Notes: a model not told the origin generated them from the sequence alone. 13,200 nucleotides of DNA from CAYNRG01 sp047974855 (GCA_047974855.1 JBKECT010000019.1:1-13200), one strand, 5' to 3'. Positions 1 through 6,282 are shown, counted from the first letter of the stretch. A program made the numbers and translations.

Positions 1-930
1 AAAGTTTTTATCCTTGGCTTTCAATATTCCAACTTTTCTTGCATATTCATTAAATGCTTTAGTTATGGCCGATTTAAACCCAGATTCATGAGTCCCACCA
101 TCTGGTGTTCTTACTAAGATGACAAAGCTATACGTGTTTTCTTGATAATAATCCGTATATTGAATTGAACACTCTACTTGAATTTCTTTGTATTCTCCTG
201 AAAAACGAACCGGTTCATGAAACGTATCACGGTCCTCATGCAAGTAATTCAAAAAAGCACTCAATCCATCTTCATGATGATATTCTTCTGTTTTATTGTT
301 TTTATTATCTTCTATAACCATTGTTATCCCATTCAATAAAAACGCTGTTTCTTGAGCTCTTTCACACACTTGATTATAATTGAATGTTGTCGTCGAAAAA
401 ATTTTAGCATCTGGTTTAAATCTCACTTTAGATCCTGTCTTTGTAGATTTTCCAATTATTTCTAATTTGCTAACTTTTTTTCCACCATCCTCAAACCGGA
501 TTTGATAAAGCTTTCCATCTTTTGCCACTGTCACTTCAACCCATTCACTAAGAGCATTCACAACTGATGCACCTACACCATGTAGCCCACCTGCTGTTTT
601 GTAGCCTCCCTCTGATGAGAATTTTCCACCAGCATGAAGCACAGTAAAAATAACTTCTATCGTATTTTTACCGCTTTGATGCATATCGACAGGCATACCA
701 CGCCCTTCATCTTCAACACAGCAAACGCCATCTTTTTCTAGCGTTATTTTAATCTTATTCCCATAGCCATTTAAAGCCTCATCCACCGCATTATCGACAA
801 TTTCCCAAATTAAGTGATGAAGTCCTCTAGCATCGGTAGACCCAATGTACATTCCTGGGCGTTTACGAACTGCCTCTAACCCCTCCAATATTTGAATACT
901 TGATCCGTCATAATTTTGTTTTTTAGTCAT
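1..930 (-). CDS. parE: DNA topoisomerase IV subunit B (ParE), N-terminal part, runs off the window
   Basis: ATPase subunit of topoisomerase IV, which with ParC decatenates replicated chromosomes. The first 310 codons are visible, reading from ATG at 928-930 to the window edge without a stop. The GHKL ATPase fold is clear: the RKRPGMYIGSTD block near residues 24-33, Asn47 in EIVDNAVDE (Mg-ATP ligand), DEGRG at 74-78, and the ATP lid GGLHGVGAS at 114-122. The transducer domain begins in the second half (GGTHESGF near residue 280). ParE is preferred over GyrB because of the GSTD, GRGMP and GGYKTAGGLHG wording and because plsY lies divergent next door, a common arrangement in Bacillota. A purine-rich ribosome site (AAGGGGAA) precedes the ATG. 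parC would be expected further left, outside the window. The main alternative, GyrB, is unlikely. Confidence 0.9.
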   Translation of the reverse strand, partial: MTKKQNYDGSSIQILEGLEAVRKRPGMYIGSTDARGLHHLIWEIVDNAVDEALNGYGNKIKITLEKDGVCCVEDEGRGMPVDMHQSGKNTIEVIFTVLHAGGKFSSEGGYKTAGGLHGVGASVVNALSEWVEVTVAKDGKLYQIRFEDGGKKVSKLEIIGKSTKTGSKVRFKPDAKIFSTTTFNYNQVCERAQETAFLLNGITMVIEDNKNNKTEEYHHEDGLSAFLNYLHEDRDTFHEPVRFSGEYKEIQVECSIQYTDYYQENTYSFVILVRTPDGGTHESGFKSAITKAFNEYARKVGILKAKDKNF

Positions 931-961
931 TTTGTTCCCCTTCTCGTACTCAACTTAGTTC

Positions 962-967
962 ATTATA
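962..967 (-). promoter_or_regulatory. Candidate -10 element for parE
   Basis: The minus strand has a perfect TATAAT here, 31 bases upstream of the parE ATG. No good -35 hexamer is visible 16-18 bases upstream, where the sequence is a T-rich run. The element lies back to back with the plsY promoter, so the two genes share a short divergent control region. Confidence 0.45.
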
Positions 968-990
968 CTAGAAATTCAATAAAATAAAAA

Positions 991-1019
991 GGGACTATTC
1001 TTCTAAATTGTGATAAAAT
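991..1019 (+). promoter_or_regulatory. Promoter of plsY
   Basis: A -10 hexamer TAAAAT at 1014-1019 is preceded by TG at 1011-1012, which makes an extended -10. A weak -35 (GGGACT, 991-996) sits 17 bases upstream. The implied start near 1026 leaves a leader of about 20 bases carrying AGGAGA at 1035-1040 before the ATG. Confidence 0.55.
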
Positions 1020-1047
1020 AAGCACATATTTAAAAGGAGAAATAATT

Positions 1048-1671
1048 ATGTTTGATTTTAACTTTATATTACGTGGTATCATCGCTGTTTTTGGTTCTTA
1101 TATTCTAGGTTCTATCCCTTGGGCTCTTGTTATAGGGAAGGTTTTCTATAAAACGGATGTTCGTGAACACGGCTCCGGTAACTTAGGGGCAAGTAATGCT
1201 GGTCGAACTCTAGGAAAAAAAGCTGGTGCCATCGTTACTTTACTTGATGCTTTAAAAGCTTTTATTGCCGTTGCTCTTTGCGCTATTTGGTTTCCTGATT
1301 GGGCAATAGTCGCTGGTTTAGCTTGCTGTTTTGGGCACTGCTTCCCTATCTTTGCAAACTTCAAAGGTGGAAAAGCTGTCGCTTCAGCTATGGGCTACTT
1401 TCTAGGTCTTGGAGTTTTTGTAACTCATCAAATCTTAATTACATTTGTTGCCCCTGTTGCCGTTTTCTTTGTAGTTTTATACCTTTGTAAAATGGTATCC
1501 TTAAGCAGCCTTACCGCTATTGCGATAGAGGTCCTTCTTTCATTTTTCATCACCAAAAACACAACTGTCACTTTAGCCATTTTCATTTTATTCCTCTTTA
1601 TTGCTTATCGTCATAAAGACAACATAAAACGAATTATCCACGGTGAAGAAAGAAAAATAACCTGGATGTAA
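1048..1671 (+). CDS. plsY: Acyl-phosphate:glycerol-3-phosphate acyltransferase PlsY
   Basis: Integral membrane enzyme that transfers an acyl group from acyl phosphate (made by PlsX) to sn-glycerol-3-phosphate, giving lysophosphatidic acid, the first committed step of phospholipid synthesis. At 207 aa it has the normal family length. Family motifs are present in order: GSIPWALVIGK (21-31) with HGSGNLGASN (41-50), the phosphate-binding GHCFPIFANFKGGKAVAS (96-113), and a C-terminal basic segment YRHKDNIKRIIHGEE (187-201). Several hydrophobic segments (about 6-26, 60-83, 85-100, 119-145, 150-185) fit a multi-pass protein. The start is set by AGGAGA seven bases before the ATG. It is a single-gene transcript ending in the hairpin that begins in its stop codon. 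Confidence 0.96.
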   Translation: MFDFNFILRGIIAVFGSYILGSIPWALVIGKVFYKTDVREHGSGNLGASNAGRTLGKKAGAIVTLLDALKAFIAVALCAIWFPDWAIVAGLACCFGHCFPIFANFKGGKAVASAMGYFLGLGVFVTHQILITFVAPVAVFFVVLYLCKMVSLSSLTAIAIEVLLSFFITKNTTVTLAIFILFLFIAYRHKDNIKRIIHGEERKITWM

Positions 1672-1699
1672 AAAAGCTCATCGTTTATGAGCTTTTTTT
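1670..1699. terminator. Bidirectional rho-independent terminator between plsY and the oxidoreductase gene
   Basis: GCTCAT (1676-1681) pairs with ATGAGC (1687-1692) around a 5-base loop. The flanking runs A(1670-1675) and T(1693-1698) extend the stem and give a U-tract in both directions. It serves the two convergent genes. The hairpin lies inside coding sequence: it includes the last bases of the plsY stop and the last codons and stop of the oppositely oriented oxidoreductase gene (1685). Confidence 0.88.
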
Positions 1700-2674
1700 A
1701 TGATCTGCTGGATAGGTCACTTTTGTTTGTCTTCGACATTCATCCAAAACTTCTATAATATCTAAACTTGTTTGATGAGGAAATACAGTTGACTCTAACC
1801 GTTGTTCATTACAGTTTTTTACAAAGTCTTCAATTTGATAAATAAAGCCTTCCGTTTCATCCCCTATTATACTTATTTCTTTTTCATTTCTCCTTTGGGT
1901 TTTAATTTCTTTAACTCGACTAATTCCATCGACTTGAATTAACCCATTCTCCCCTTGAAACTCTGATTCAATTTTAGTATCGCTTATTTTTGAATGAAGC
2001 ACGACTACTTCGAATCCATCATATTCAAATAGACAAGTCCCCATCCCATCAACTCCAGTTGCTAAAAGATGTGCCGTCGCTATGATTTTAAGTGGCTTTC
2101 CAAAAAGTATTACCGCTACTCCAAGTGGATATACCCCAATATCCATAAGAGAACCATTTGATAATTCTTTCCTAAATGTTGTTGGATTTTCGCCACGTAA
2201 ATAACTGTCATATCTTGATGAATACTTTCCAAAGGATAGCACGACATGTCTTAATGGCTTTATTTGTTCTATTTCTTTTTTCAATAGTTGAATATTTGGG
2301 GTGTATGCTGGTACAAAACCATCATGCAGATAAGTTTTGTTCTTGTTAGCATACTGTACCATTTCGTAAGCTTCTTCATAATTTGAAGCAAATGGTTTCT
2401 CTGTAAACGTCGCAATTTTATGCCGCAGGCACTCCATTGTCATTTCATAATGCTTACTGTTGGGAACTCCCAAATAAATCGCATCAATTTCTTTCGATTC
2501 CATCATACTTATATAATCATCAAAAACAAGCGAGATATTGTGTTTCTCAGAAAACTTCTCCGCATTTTCTTTTTTACCACTGCAAACCGCTACAACCTCA
2601 ACTCCTGCTACTTGCTTTGCCGCAAAAACAAAAATATCAGAAATAAAGTTTGTTCCTACTATTCCAAATCGCAT
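1685..2674 (-). CDS. Gfo/Idh/MocA family NAD(P)-dependent oxidoreductase
   Basis: A 329-aa soluble dehydrogenase of the glucose-fructose oxidoreductase/inositol dehydrogenase/MocA family; the substrate cannot be told from the sequence. The N-terminal Rossmann domain starts at once with GIVGTNFIS (4-12, the GxxGxxxxS dinucleotide-binding turn) and continues to about residue 120. The family's EKP motif, carrying the catalytic lysine, is at 92-94. The C-terminal alpha/beta domain contains the conserved G-S-L-M-D-I-G-V-Y-P stretch at 174-183. Length is usual for the family. The start is ATG at 2672-2674 with GAGGGA about six bases upstream. It is the last gene of the VOC, ArsC-like, oxidoreductase unit, 45 bases after the ArsC-like gene with no promoter or terminator seen between. 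Its 3' end forms half of the shared terminator. Confidence 0.88.
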   Translation of the reverse strand: MRFGIVGTNFISDIFVFAAKQVAGVEVVAVCSGKKENAEKFSEKHNISLVFDDYISMMESKEIDAIYLGVPNSKHYEMTMECLRHKIATFTEKPFASNYEEAYEMVQYANKNKTYLHDGFVPAYTPNIQLLKKEIEQIKPLRHVVLSFGKYSSRYDSYLRGENPTTFRKELSNGSLMDIGVYPLGVAVILFGKPLKIIATAHLLATGVDGMGTCLFEYDGFEVVVLHSKISDTKIESEFQGENGLIQVDGISRVKEIKTQRRNEKEISIIGDETEGFIYQIEDFVKNCNEQRLESTVFPHQTSLDIIEVLDECRRQTKVTYPADHKKSS

Positions 2675-2719
2675 CTCTTATCCCTCATTTCTATTGTGTT
2701 CGCTAGGTCAAAGTGCCCA

Positions 2720-3067
2720 CTAGCGTAAACTCTCCCATTCTTTTTCCTTAAATCCAATAAGCACTGTATTTTTTAAAACTAATAGTGGTCTTTTTATCAA
2801 CATCCCGTCGGTAGATAGAAGTTTAATTTTTTCTTCTTCTGTCATTGTCTCTAATTTTTGAGCTAATCCAAGCTCTCGATATTTCATACCACTTGTATTA
2901 AAAAATCGGCGACTATCTAGCCCACTTCGCTTAATCCATTGGGTCAACTCTTTCTCTGTCGGACACTTAGATTTAATATCACGATTGGTAAATTTCAATC
3001 CATTTTTTTCCAGCCATTGTTTTGCTTTTTTACACGTGCTACATTTTTCATAACAAATAAATTCCAC
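2720..3067 (-). CDS. ArsC/Spx-fold thioredoxin-like protein (arsenate reductase family)
   Basis: A 115-aa protein of the ArsC/Spx/YffB family, which has a thioredoxin-like fold and redox or regulatory roles. It has a CxxC pair at Cys9-Cys12 (KCSTC), FFNTSG at 55-60 and a cis-proline loop RPLLV at 93-97, all in family positions. True arsenate reductases use a single active cysteine and additional C-terminal features; the CxxC and short length fit the Spx/YusI-like branch as well, so no arsenic role is claimed. It starts with GTG at 3065-3067, whose G is also the last base of the VOC gene's TAG stop. AGGTGA lies seven bases upstream inside that gene, so the two are almost certainly translationally coupled. 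Confidence 0.85.
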   Translation of the reverse strand: MEFICYEKCSTCKKAKQWLEKNGLKFTNRDIKSKCPTEKELTQWIKRSGLDSRRFFNTSGMKYRELGLAQKLETMTEEEKIKLLSTDGMLIKRPLLVLKNTVLIGFKEKEWESLR

Positions 3068-3540
3068 TATGCATCACCTTTTAGTTGCATTGATTTTTCA
3101 GTGTATTGCATCACTTCAAATTTATTTCCATCTGGGTCATGCGTCCACATTTGATAAGTTCCTGAAGGCCCTATCGAGATATCTGTGTCAATAGGAACAC
3201 CTTTGCTAATCAGCTCTTCTTTTGCAGCATGAATATCATCCACAATTAGAGCAAAGTGATGGTATCCATCTACCGGTTTTGACACGTTGCCATCAATCTC
3301 TTGATGAATAGGAAAAAGCTCAATAAACTGTCCCTGACATACTTCAATGTAAGCATTTAAAATCCACTCTGGATGTTCTTTTGCGATTTGTTGTAGTTGC
3401 GGTCGATTATCATAGCCCGTATACACCTCGAATTTCACATCATATTTATATTTAAACCCTAGTTTATTCACATAAAAATCAACCATTTCATCATATCGTG
3501 CTGTATAAAAAGCAATATGCATCATACTATTTACTTTCAT
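3067..3540 (-). CDS. VOC (glyoxalase/bleomycin-resistance fold) protein
   Basis: A 157-aa protein of the vicinal oxygen chelate superfamily with two beta-alpha-beta-beta-beta modules. The first begins MMHIAFYTARYDEMVDFY (6-23) and the second DGYHHFALIVDDI (91-103). It ends in the common DPDGNKFEVM motif (135-144). Likely metal ligands are His8, Glu74, His95 and Glu142, the pattern of glyoxalase I, so lactoylglutathione lyase-like or a related lyase is possible, but the substrate is unknown. The start is placed at ATG 3538-3540, five bases after a strong AAGGAGG (3546-3552). An in-frame GTG 24 bases upstream would put that ribosome site inside the gene and is rejected. First gene of the three-gene unit. 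Confidence 0.85.
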   Translation of the reverse strand: MKVNSMMHIAFYTARYDEMVDFYVNKLGFKYKYDVKFEVYTGYDNRPQLQQIAKEHPEWILNAYIEVCQGQFIELFPIHQEIDGNVSKPVDGYHHFALIVDDIHAAKEELISKGVPIDTDISIGPSGTYQMWTHDPDGNKFEVMQYTEKSMQLKGDA

Positions 3541-3664
3541 CTTTTCCTCCTTGAGTTTGCTCACTCTAAATTAATATTCTTGCTGTCGCACTAATTTTTA
3601 TTAATCTATTGCCCTTTGTTCCCTCCATTTCTAAATTACATATCCTAAACCAGTGCATTCTGCT
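3541..3664 (-). other. Long 5' leader of the VOC operon, nothing recognised
   Basis: If the extended -10 at 3671-3679 is the promoter, the VOC mRNA has a leader of about 124 bases. Apart from the AAGGAGG before the start codon I see no riboswitch consensus, T-box or strong hairpin. A 20-codon ORF inside it lacks a ribosome binding site and is not called. Confidence 0.35.
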
Positions 3665-3670
3665 GTTTAA

Positions 3671-3679
3671 ATTATATCA
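3671..3679 (-). promoter_or_regulatory. Extended -10 promoter of the VOC operon
   Basis: The minus strand reads TGATATAAT, a perfect -10 hexamer with the TG of an extended -10. No convincing -35 is seen at 16-18 bases; a TTGGTA occurs at a 20-base spacing. It is the only good promoter between the tRNA terminator and the VOC gene. Confidence 0.55.
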
Positions 3680-3749
3680 TATATTGGGCTAGCCTATACC
3701 AAAATATCACCATTTAATCCAGCACCTTACTAATCGCTAACCAAAACAA

Positions 3750-3787
3750 AAAGACTGTGAGCTTAAACAAATAAGCAGACAGTCTTT
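3750..3787 (-). terminator. Terminator of the tRNA-Glu/tRNA-Trp unit
   Basis: A long hairpin: nine outer pairs (3750-3758 with 3779-3787), a two-base internal mismatch, five inner pairs GCTTA/TAAGC (3761-3765 with 3772-3776) and a six-base loop. In the minus direction it is followed by a T-rich run (TTGTTTT). It begins ten bases after the CCA of tRNA-Trp. The plus direction also ends in a T-run, but no plus-strand gene needs it. Confidence 0.8.
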
Positions 3788-3797
3788 ATTTTTTAAA

Positions 3798-3871
3798 TGG
3801 CAGGGGTGGAGAGGATCGAACTCCCATCTGTGGTTTTGGAGACCATCATACTACCATTGTACTACACCCCT
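3798..3871 (-). tRNA. tRNA-Trp (anticodon CCA)
   Basis: A 74-base cloverleaf including an encoded CCA. The acceptor stem AGGGGTG/CACCCCT pairs fully, the D arm is GTAC/GTAT, the anticodon loop is CTCCAAA with anticodon CCA, the T arm is GGGAG-TTCGATC-CTCTC, and the discriminator base is G73 as expected for bacterial tRNA-Trp. The outermost anticodon-stem pair (27-43) is an A-C mismatch. The CCA anticodon reads UGG only, in keeping with UGA as a stop here. Confidence 0.95.
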
Positions 3872-3872
3872 A

Positions 3873-3949
3873 TGGTGACTCGTACGGGATTCGAACCCGT
3901 GAATGACGCCGTGAAAGGGCGCTGTGTTAAGCCACTTCACCAACGAGCC
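3873..3949 (-). tRNA. tRNA-Glu (anticodon TTC)
   Basis: A 77-base cloverleaf including an encoded CCA. The acceptor stem GGCTCGT/ACGAGTC pairs with one wobble, the anticodon stem GCGCC/GGCGT encloses loop CTTTCAC with anticodon TTC, and the T arm is ACGGG-TTCGAAT-CCCGT. It is transcribed first, directly after the promoter at 3965-3993. Only one base (3872) separates its CCA from the first base of tRNA-Trp. Confidence 0.95.
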
Positions 3950-3964
3950 AGTGCGTGCTTATCA

Positions 3965-3993
3965 ATAATAGCATAAAGGCTCAATGAAAACAA
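3965..3993 (-). promoter_or_regulatory. Promoter of the tRNA-Glu/tRNA-Trp unit
   Basis: On the minus strand TTGTTT (3988-3993) and TATTAT (3965-3970) are separated by 17 bases, and TG at 3972-3973 makes the -10 extended. The implied start near 3958 is about nine bases before tRNA-Glu. Confidence 0.65.
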
Positions 3994-4012
3994 GAATTTT
4001 GTTTATCTCTAG

Positions 4013-4041
4013 TTTATTTTAAAAGAAATTTGTCGTATAAT
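4013..4041 (+). promoter_or_regulatory. Promoter of udp
   Basis: A perfect TATAAT at 4036-4041 has a weak -35 (TTTATT, 4013-4018) 17 bases upstream. The implied start near 4048 is just before the ribosome site AAAGGAGA (4051-4058). It is divergent from, and close to, the tRNA promoter. Confidence 0.6.
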
Positions 4042-4065
4042 TTAAAAAGAAAAGGAGAATTTGAA

Positions 4066-4851
4066 ATGATTGATTACTCAGAAGGCTCAGGGAAGCAATA
4101 CCATATCGGAGTAGGTGCTGAAGATGTAGGAGAGTACATTATTCTTCCTGGTGACCCTAAACGATGCGAGAAAATAGCCGCCCATTTTGATAACCCTCAA
4201 CTTGTTGGTGACTCTCGGGAATATGTAACTTATACTGGATTTCTTCATGGAGTTAAAGTTTCTGTTACTTCAACTGGAATTGGTGGCCCATCTGCAGCTA
4301 TCGCATTAGAAGAATTGGTTCAATGCGGTGCAAAAACCTTTATTCGCGTAGGGACTTGTGGTGGAATAGATTTGGATGTTCAAGGTGGAGACATTGTCAT
4401 CGCTACTGGGGCTGTTCGCTTTGAAGGCACTAGTAAAGAATATGCACCTATCGAATTTCCAGCTATTGCAGATTTATCCATAGTGAATGTCTTAGTCCAT
4501 GCCTCTCAAACTTTAAATGTCACCTATCATACTGGTATTGTTCAATGCAAAGATTCCTTTTATGGACAACACCGTCCTGAAAGCTTGCCTAATCATGCCG
4601 AACTTGTGCGTAAGTGGGATGCTTGGAAAAGATTAGGATGTAAAGCTTCAGAAATGGAATCAGCGGCACTCTTTGTTGTGGCAAGTTATTTAAAAGTTCG
4701 CTGTGGTTCATGTTTTCTTGTTGTTGCTAATCAAGAAAGAGAAAAAAACGGTCTAGAAAATACTCAATCCCATGATACTGAATTAGCAATTAAAGTCGCA
4801 ATCCAGGCTTTAAAAGATTTAATTGTCGCTGATCAAACTAAACCAAAATAA
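4066..4851 (+). CDS. udp: Uridine phosphorylase
   Basis: Cytoplasmic salvage enzyme of the nucleoside phosphorylase-I family; it splits uridine with phosphate to uracil and ribose-1-phosphate. The 261-aa protein aligns along its whole length with the Escherichia coli Udp pattern as I know it: His13 in YHIGV, the phosphate-binding GDP (29-31), GIGGPS (71-76), RVGTCG (94-99), the uracil-recognising Gln168 and Arg170 in FYGQHR, and the ribose-binding EMES (196-199). The start is ATG 4066 because AAAGGAGA sits seven bases before it. An in-frame TTG at 4030 would place the -10 and ribosome site inside the gene. It is a monocistronic unit between its own promoter and terminator. Purine nucleoside phosphorylase is a less likely alternative given the uracil-site residues. 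Confidence 0.93.
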   Translation: MIDYSEGSGKQYHIGVGAEDVGEYIILPGDPKRCEKIAAHFDNPQLVGDSREYVTYTGFLHGVKVSVTSTGIGGPSAAIALEELVQCGAKTFIRVGTCGGIDLDVQGGDIVIATGAVRFEGTSKEYAPIEFPAIADLSIVNVLVHASQTLNVTYHTGIVQCKDSFYGQHRPESLPNHAELVRKWDAWKRLGCKASEMESAALFVVASYLKVRCGSCFLVVANQEREKNGLENTQSHDTELAIKVAIQALKDLIVADQTKPK

Positions 4852-4880
4852 ATCTCAACCATTTAAGTTGAGATTTATTT
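4846..4880. terminator. Bidirectional terminator between udp and the Gx gene
   Basis: A perfect 14-pair stem (4846-4859 with 4867-4880) with a 7-base loop, followed by TTTTATTTTT on the plus strand. It starts in the last codons of udp and its far arm contains the stop and last codon of the convergent gene (4875-4880). The minus direction has a weaker T-run but may also use it. Confidence 0.9.
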
Positions 4881-5387
4881 TATTTTTAGTGTATCTTTAT
4901 TTACTCTTTTCAGTGTTTCTTGTGCGATAATTCCCGTCAAAATTCCAGCACCAAATGATCCCGCTAAAGAAATCGGTGCCCACAACCAAACAGCTGGCTG
5001 ATTATATACAAAAACAATCACAATATATTGCCCAACAATATGCGCAACTGAACTTAGTATCGCCATAAACACAATAGACGTTTTCAATTTATGACAAACA
5101 AGTAATACGATGCTGCTTAAAACTACACCACTAAGTGCTAACCAAAAGCTCATGCCAAATAGTAGTCCACGTAGTAAATTCCCTAAAACAACACGCATGA
5201 CATTAACGATAACCATCTCTTTTGTTCCTAATAGTTTTAATGCAATTAAAGCTACAATGTTTGCTAATCCAAATCGAACACCTAAAGGTAGTGGTGGAAT
5301 AAAAGCATACTCTAACAAATTTAATGCAATTGCCATCGCACTAAGCATGGTTATGTACATTAATTTTTTTGTATTTGTTTTTTTCAT
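4875..5387 (-). CDS. Gx transporter family integral membrane protein (heptaprenyl diphosphate synthase component I-like)
   Basis: A 170-aa protein with about five or six membrane segments (roughly 8-30, 38-54, 57-75, 79-98, 103-127, 133-157). The loop PPLPLGVRFGLANI (31-44) is the signature of the family named Gx transporter or heptaprenyl diphosphate synthase component I (Hpre_diP_synt_I). The fold resembles S-components of ECF transporters, so a role in small-molecule uptake or lipid-linked redox chemistry is possible; the annotated prenyltransferase activity is doubtful. It abuts the NusG_II gene with no spacer (TAA then ATG), the usual partner of this family in Bacillota, and the GGTGATT ribosome site lies inside that gene. 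Downstream it ends in the terminator shared with udp. Confidence 0.82.
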   Translation of the reverse strand: MKKTNTKKLMYITMLSAMAIALNLLEYAFIPPLPLGVRFGLANIVALIALKLLGTKEMVIVNVMRVVLGNLLRGLLFGMSFWLALSGVVLSSIVLLVCHKLKTSIVFMAILSSVAHIVGQYIVIVFVYNQPAVWLWAPISLAGSFGAGILTGIIAQETLKRVNKDTLKIK

Positions 5388-5789
5388 TTATTCAATCACC
5401 ACTGCAATCTCATTCGGCAAGCAAATAATAGGAAAGTAATAATCAAAGCTAACCCATCCAATACTACTACAAATGTGATTTGGGCATTCTTCTTCTGTTA
5501 CACGCCATTGCCCATCTAAAACTTCAACCTTCAACTTACCATAACTGCCATCGAACCAATACTCCGCATCAATTTGAGAATCAAAAGTTTGCACCAACTC
5601 ATTTTGATAATAAACACTAACCAGTTGCTGTGTTTGCGATGTTGGATCAGGAGTAATCGCTACCTCTGTTGGGTTTGGTGTTGCTGTCGGTTGTTGTGTT
5701 TTGCTTGCTCGACTAAGTTCAGCCACACCCCAAATTCCTAAAATAACAAGGAGGATTCCTCCCAAAATAAGTGTCTCTTTCTTTTTCAT
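5388..5789 (-). CDS. NusG domain II (NusG_II) membrane-anchored protein
   Basis: A 133-aa protein with a basic N-terminus and one membrane helix (about 7-24), a Pro/Thr-rich linker (30-52) and an extracytoplasmic NusG_II domain (55-133). The domain shows the typical cysteines: CPNHIC (Cys102, Cys107) and CLPN (Cys123). It has no NGN/KOW architecture of the transcription factor NusG, so it should not be named NusG. Its function is unknown; in Bacillota it is often next to Gx, FMN-binding or ApbE-like genes, which suggests flavin- or quinone-linked redox work at the membrane. The start is ATG 5787-5789 because AGGTGAT lies a few bases upstream; an in-frame extension of 24 codons would swallow the promoter and ribosome site. 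Confidence 0.8.
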   Translation of the reverse strand: MKKKETLILGGILLVILGIWGVAELSRASKTQQPTATPNPTEVAITPDPTSQTQQLVSVYYQNELVQTFDSQIDAEYWFDGSYGKLKVEVLDGQWRVTEEECPNHICSSIGWVSFDYYFPIICLPNEIAVVIE

Positions 5790-5805
5790 TTTTATCACCT
5801 GCTTT

Positions 5806-5834
5806 ATTATATCAAATTTTAAAGACTCTACCAA
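5806..5834 (-). promoter_or_regulatory. Promoter of the NusG_II-Gx pair
   Basis: The minus strand has TTGGTA (5829-5834), a 17-base spacer and a perfect TATAAT (5806-5811) with TG at 5813-5814. This is the best promoter in the window. It fills the 52-base gap after aroQ, so the pair can be expressed apart from the aro operon. No terminator separates them, so readthrough is also likely. Confidence 0.75.
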
Positions 5835-5841
5835 TACTTTA

Positions 5842-6282
5842 TTACTTCTCTGCTTTATCAACCAACATATCTATCGCTTCTAGATAGCCAAAAATACCCT
5901 TTCCTGAAATCTGTTCAACACAGACATCCCTACAAAACGACACTTTCCTAAATTCTTCTCGTTGGTTGATATCTGAAAGATGAACCTCAATAACTGGAAT
6001 TGGCACAATCGCCGCAATAGCATCACGAATGGCTACAGAAGTGTGCGTGTAAGCCGCTGGATTGATAATAATTCCATCAACCTTTTCAAAATAAGCTTCC
6101 TGAATCCAATCCACCAACTGTCCTTCATGATTGCTTTGTAAAATTTGAATGTCTACTTCATTTTTCAAAGCATGATTTTTAATCGCTTGCATACATTCAT
6201 CATAACTATCTGTTCCATAAATATCCACTTCTCTTTTCCCTAACAAATTCAAATTAGGTCCATTAATCACTAAAATTTTCAT
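5842..6282 (-). CDS. aroQ: Type II 3-dehydroquinate dehydratase
   Basis: Third step of the shikimate pathway: dehydration of 3-dehydroquinate to 3-dehydroshikimate by the metal- and cofactor-free dodecameric type II enzyme. At 146 aa it has the standard length. Seen are NGPNLNLLGKRE (7-18) with the catalytic-loop Arg17, catalytic Tyr22, the NPAAYTHTS block (74-82) with Asn74 and His80, EVHLS (99-103) with catalytic His101, and Arg112. It is the last aro gene. Its ATG directly follows the TAA of aroA with no spacer, and the ribosome site GGGTGA lies inside the end of aroA. Confidence 0.96.
   Translation of the reverse strand: MKILVINGPNLNLLGKREVDIYGTDSYDECMQAIKNHALKNEVDIQILQSNHEGQLVDWIQEAYFEKVDGIIINPAAYTHTSVAIRDAIAAIVPIPVIEVHLSDINQREEFRKVSFCRDVCVEQISGKGIFGYLEAIDMLVDKAEK

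Noticed and set aside
1146..1364. Antisense and out-of-frame ORFs of 60-110 codons across plsY, aroEK, aroC, aroB and others
   Set aside because: They lie inside clearly conserved genes, have no ribosome sites and show low-complexity or unlikely compositions, so they are shadow frames.
2701..2725. Inverted repeat CGCTAG...CTAGCG after the ArsC-like gene as a terminator
   Set aside because: Six pairs with a 13-base loop and no T-run on the transcribed strand; the downstream oxidoreductase gene is more simply read as part of the same transcript.
3541..3580. GTG start 24 bases upstream for the VOC protein
   Set aside because: The strong AAGGAGG lies between it and the ATG at 3540 with ideal spacing to the ATG, and the extra residues are not part of the VOC fold.
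3541..3640. A 20-codon ORF in the leader of the VOC gene (minus strand)
   Set aside because: It lacks a ribosome binding site at useful spacing and has no codon pattern tied to the downstream genes.
3798..3871. Trp T-box or other tRNA-sensing riboswitch near the tRNA-Trp gene or the aro operon
   Set aside because: No T-box consensus (TGGNACCGCG) was seen on either strand upstream of aroB, and the tRNA gene lies far away in an unrelated unit.
5790..5861. Longer N-terminus of the NusG_II protein starting at 5861
   Set aside because: It would contain the promoter and the AGGTGAT ribosome site and would spoil the short basic start before the membrane helix.
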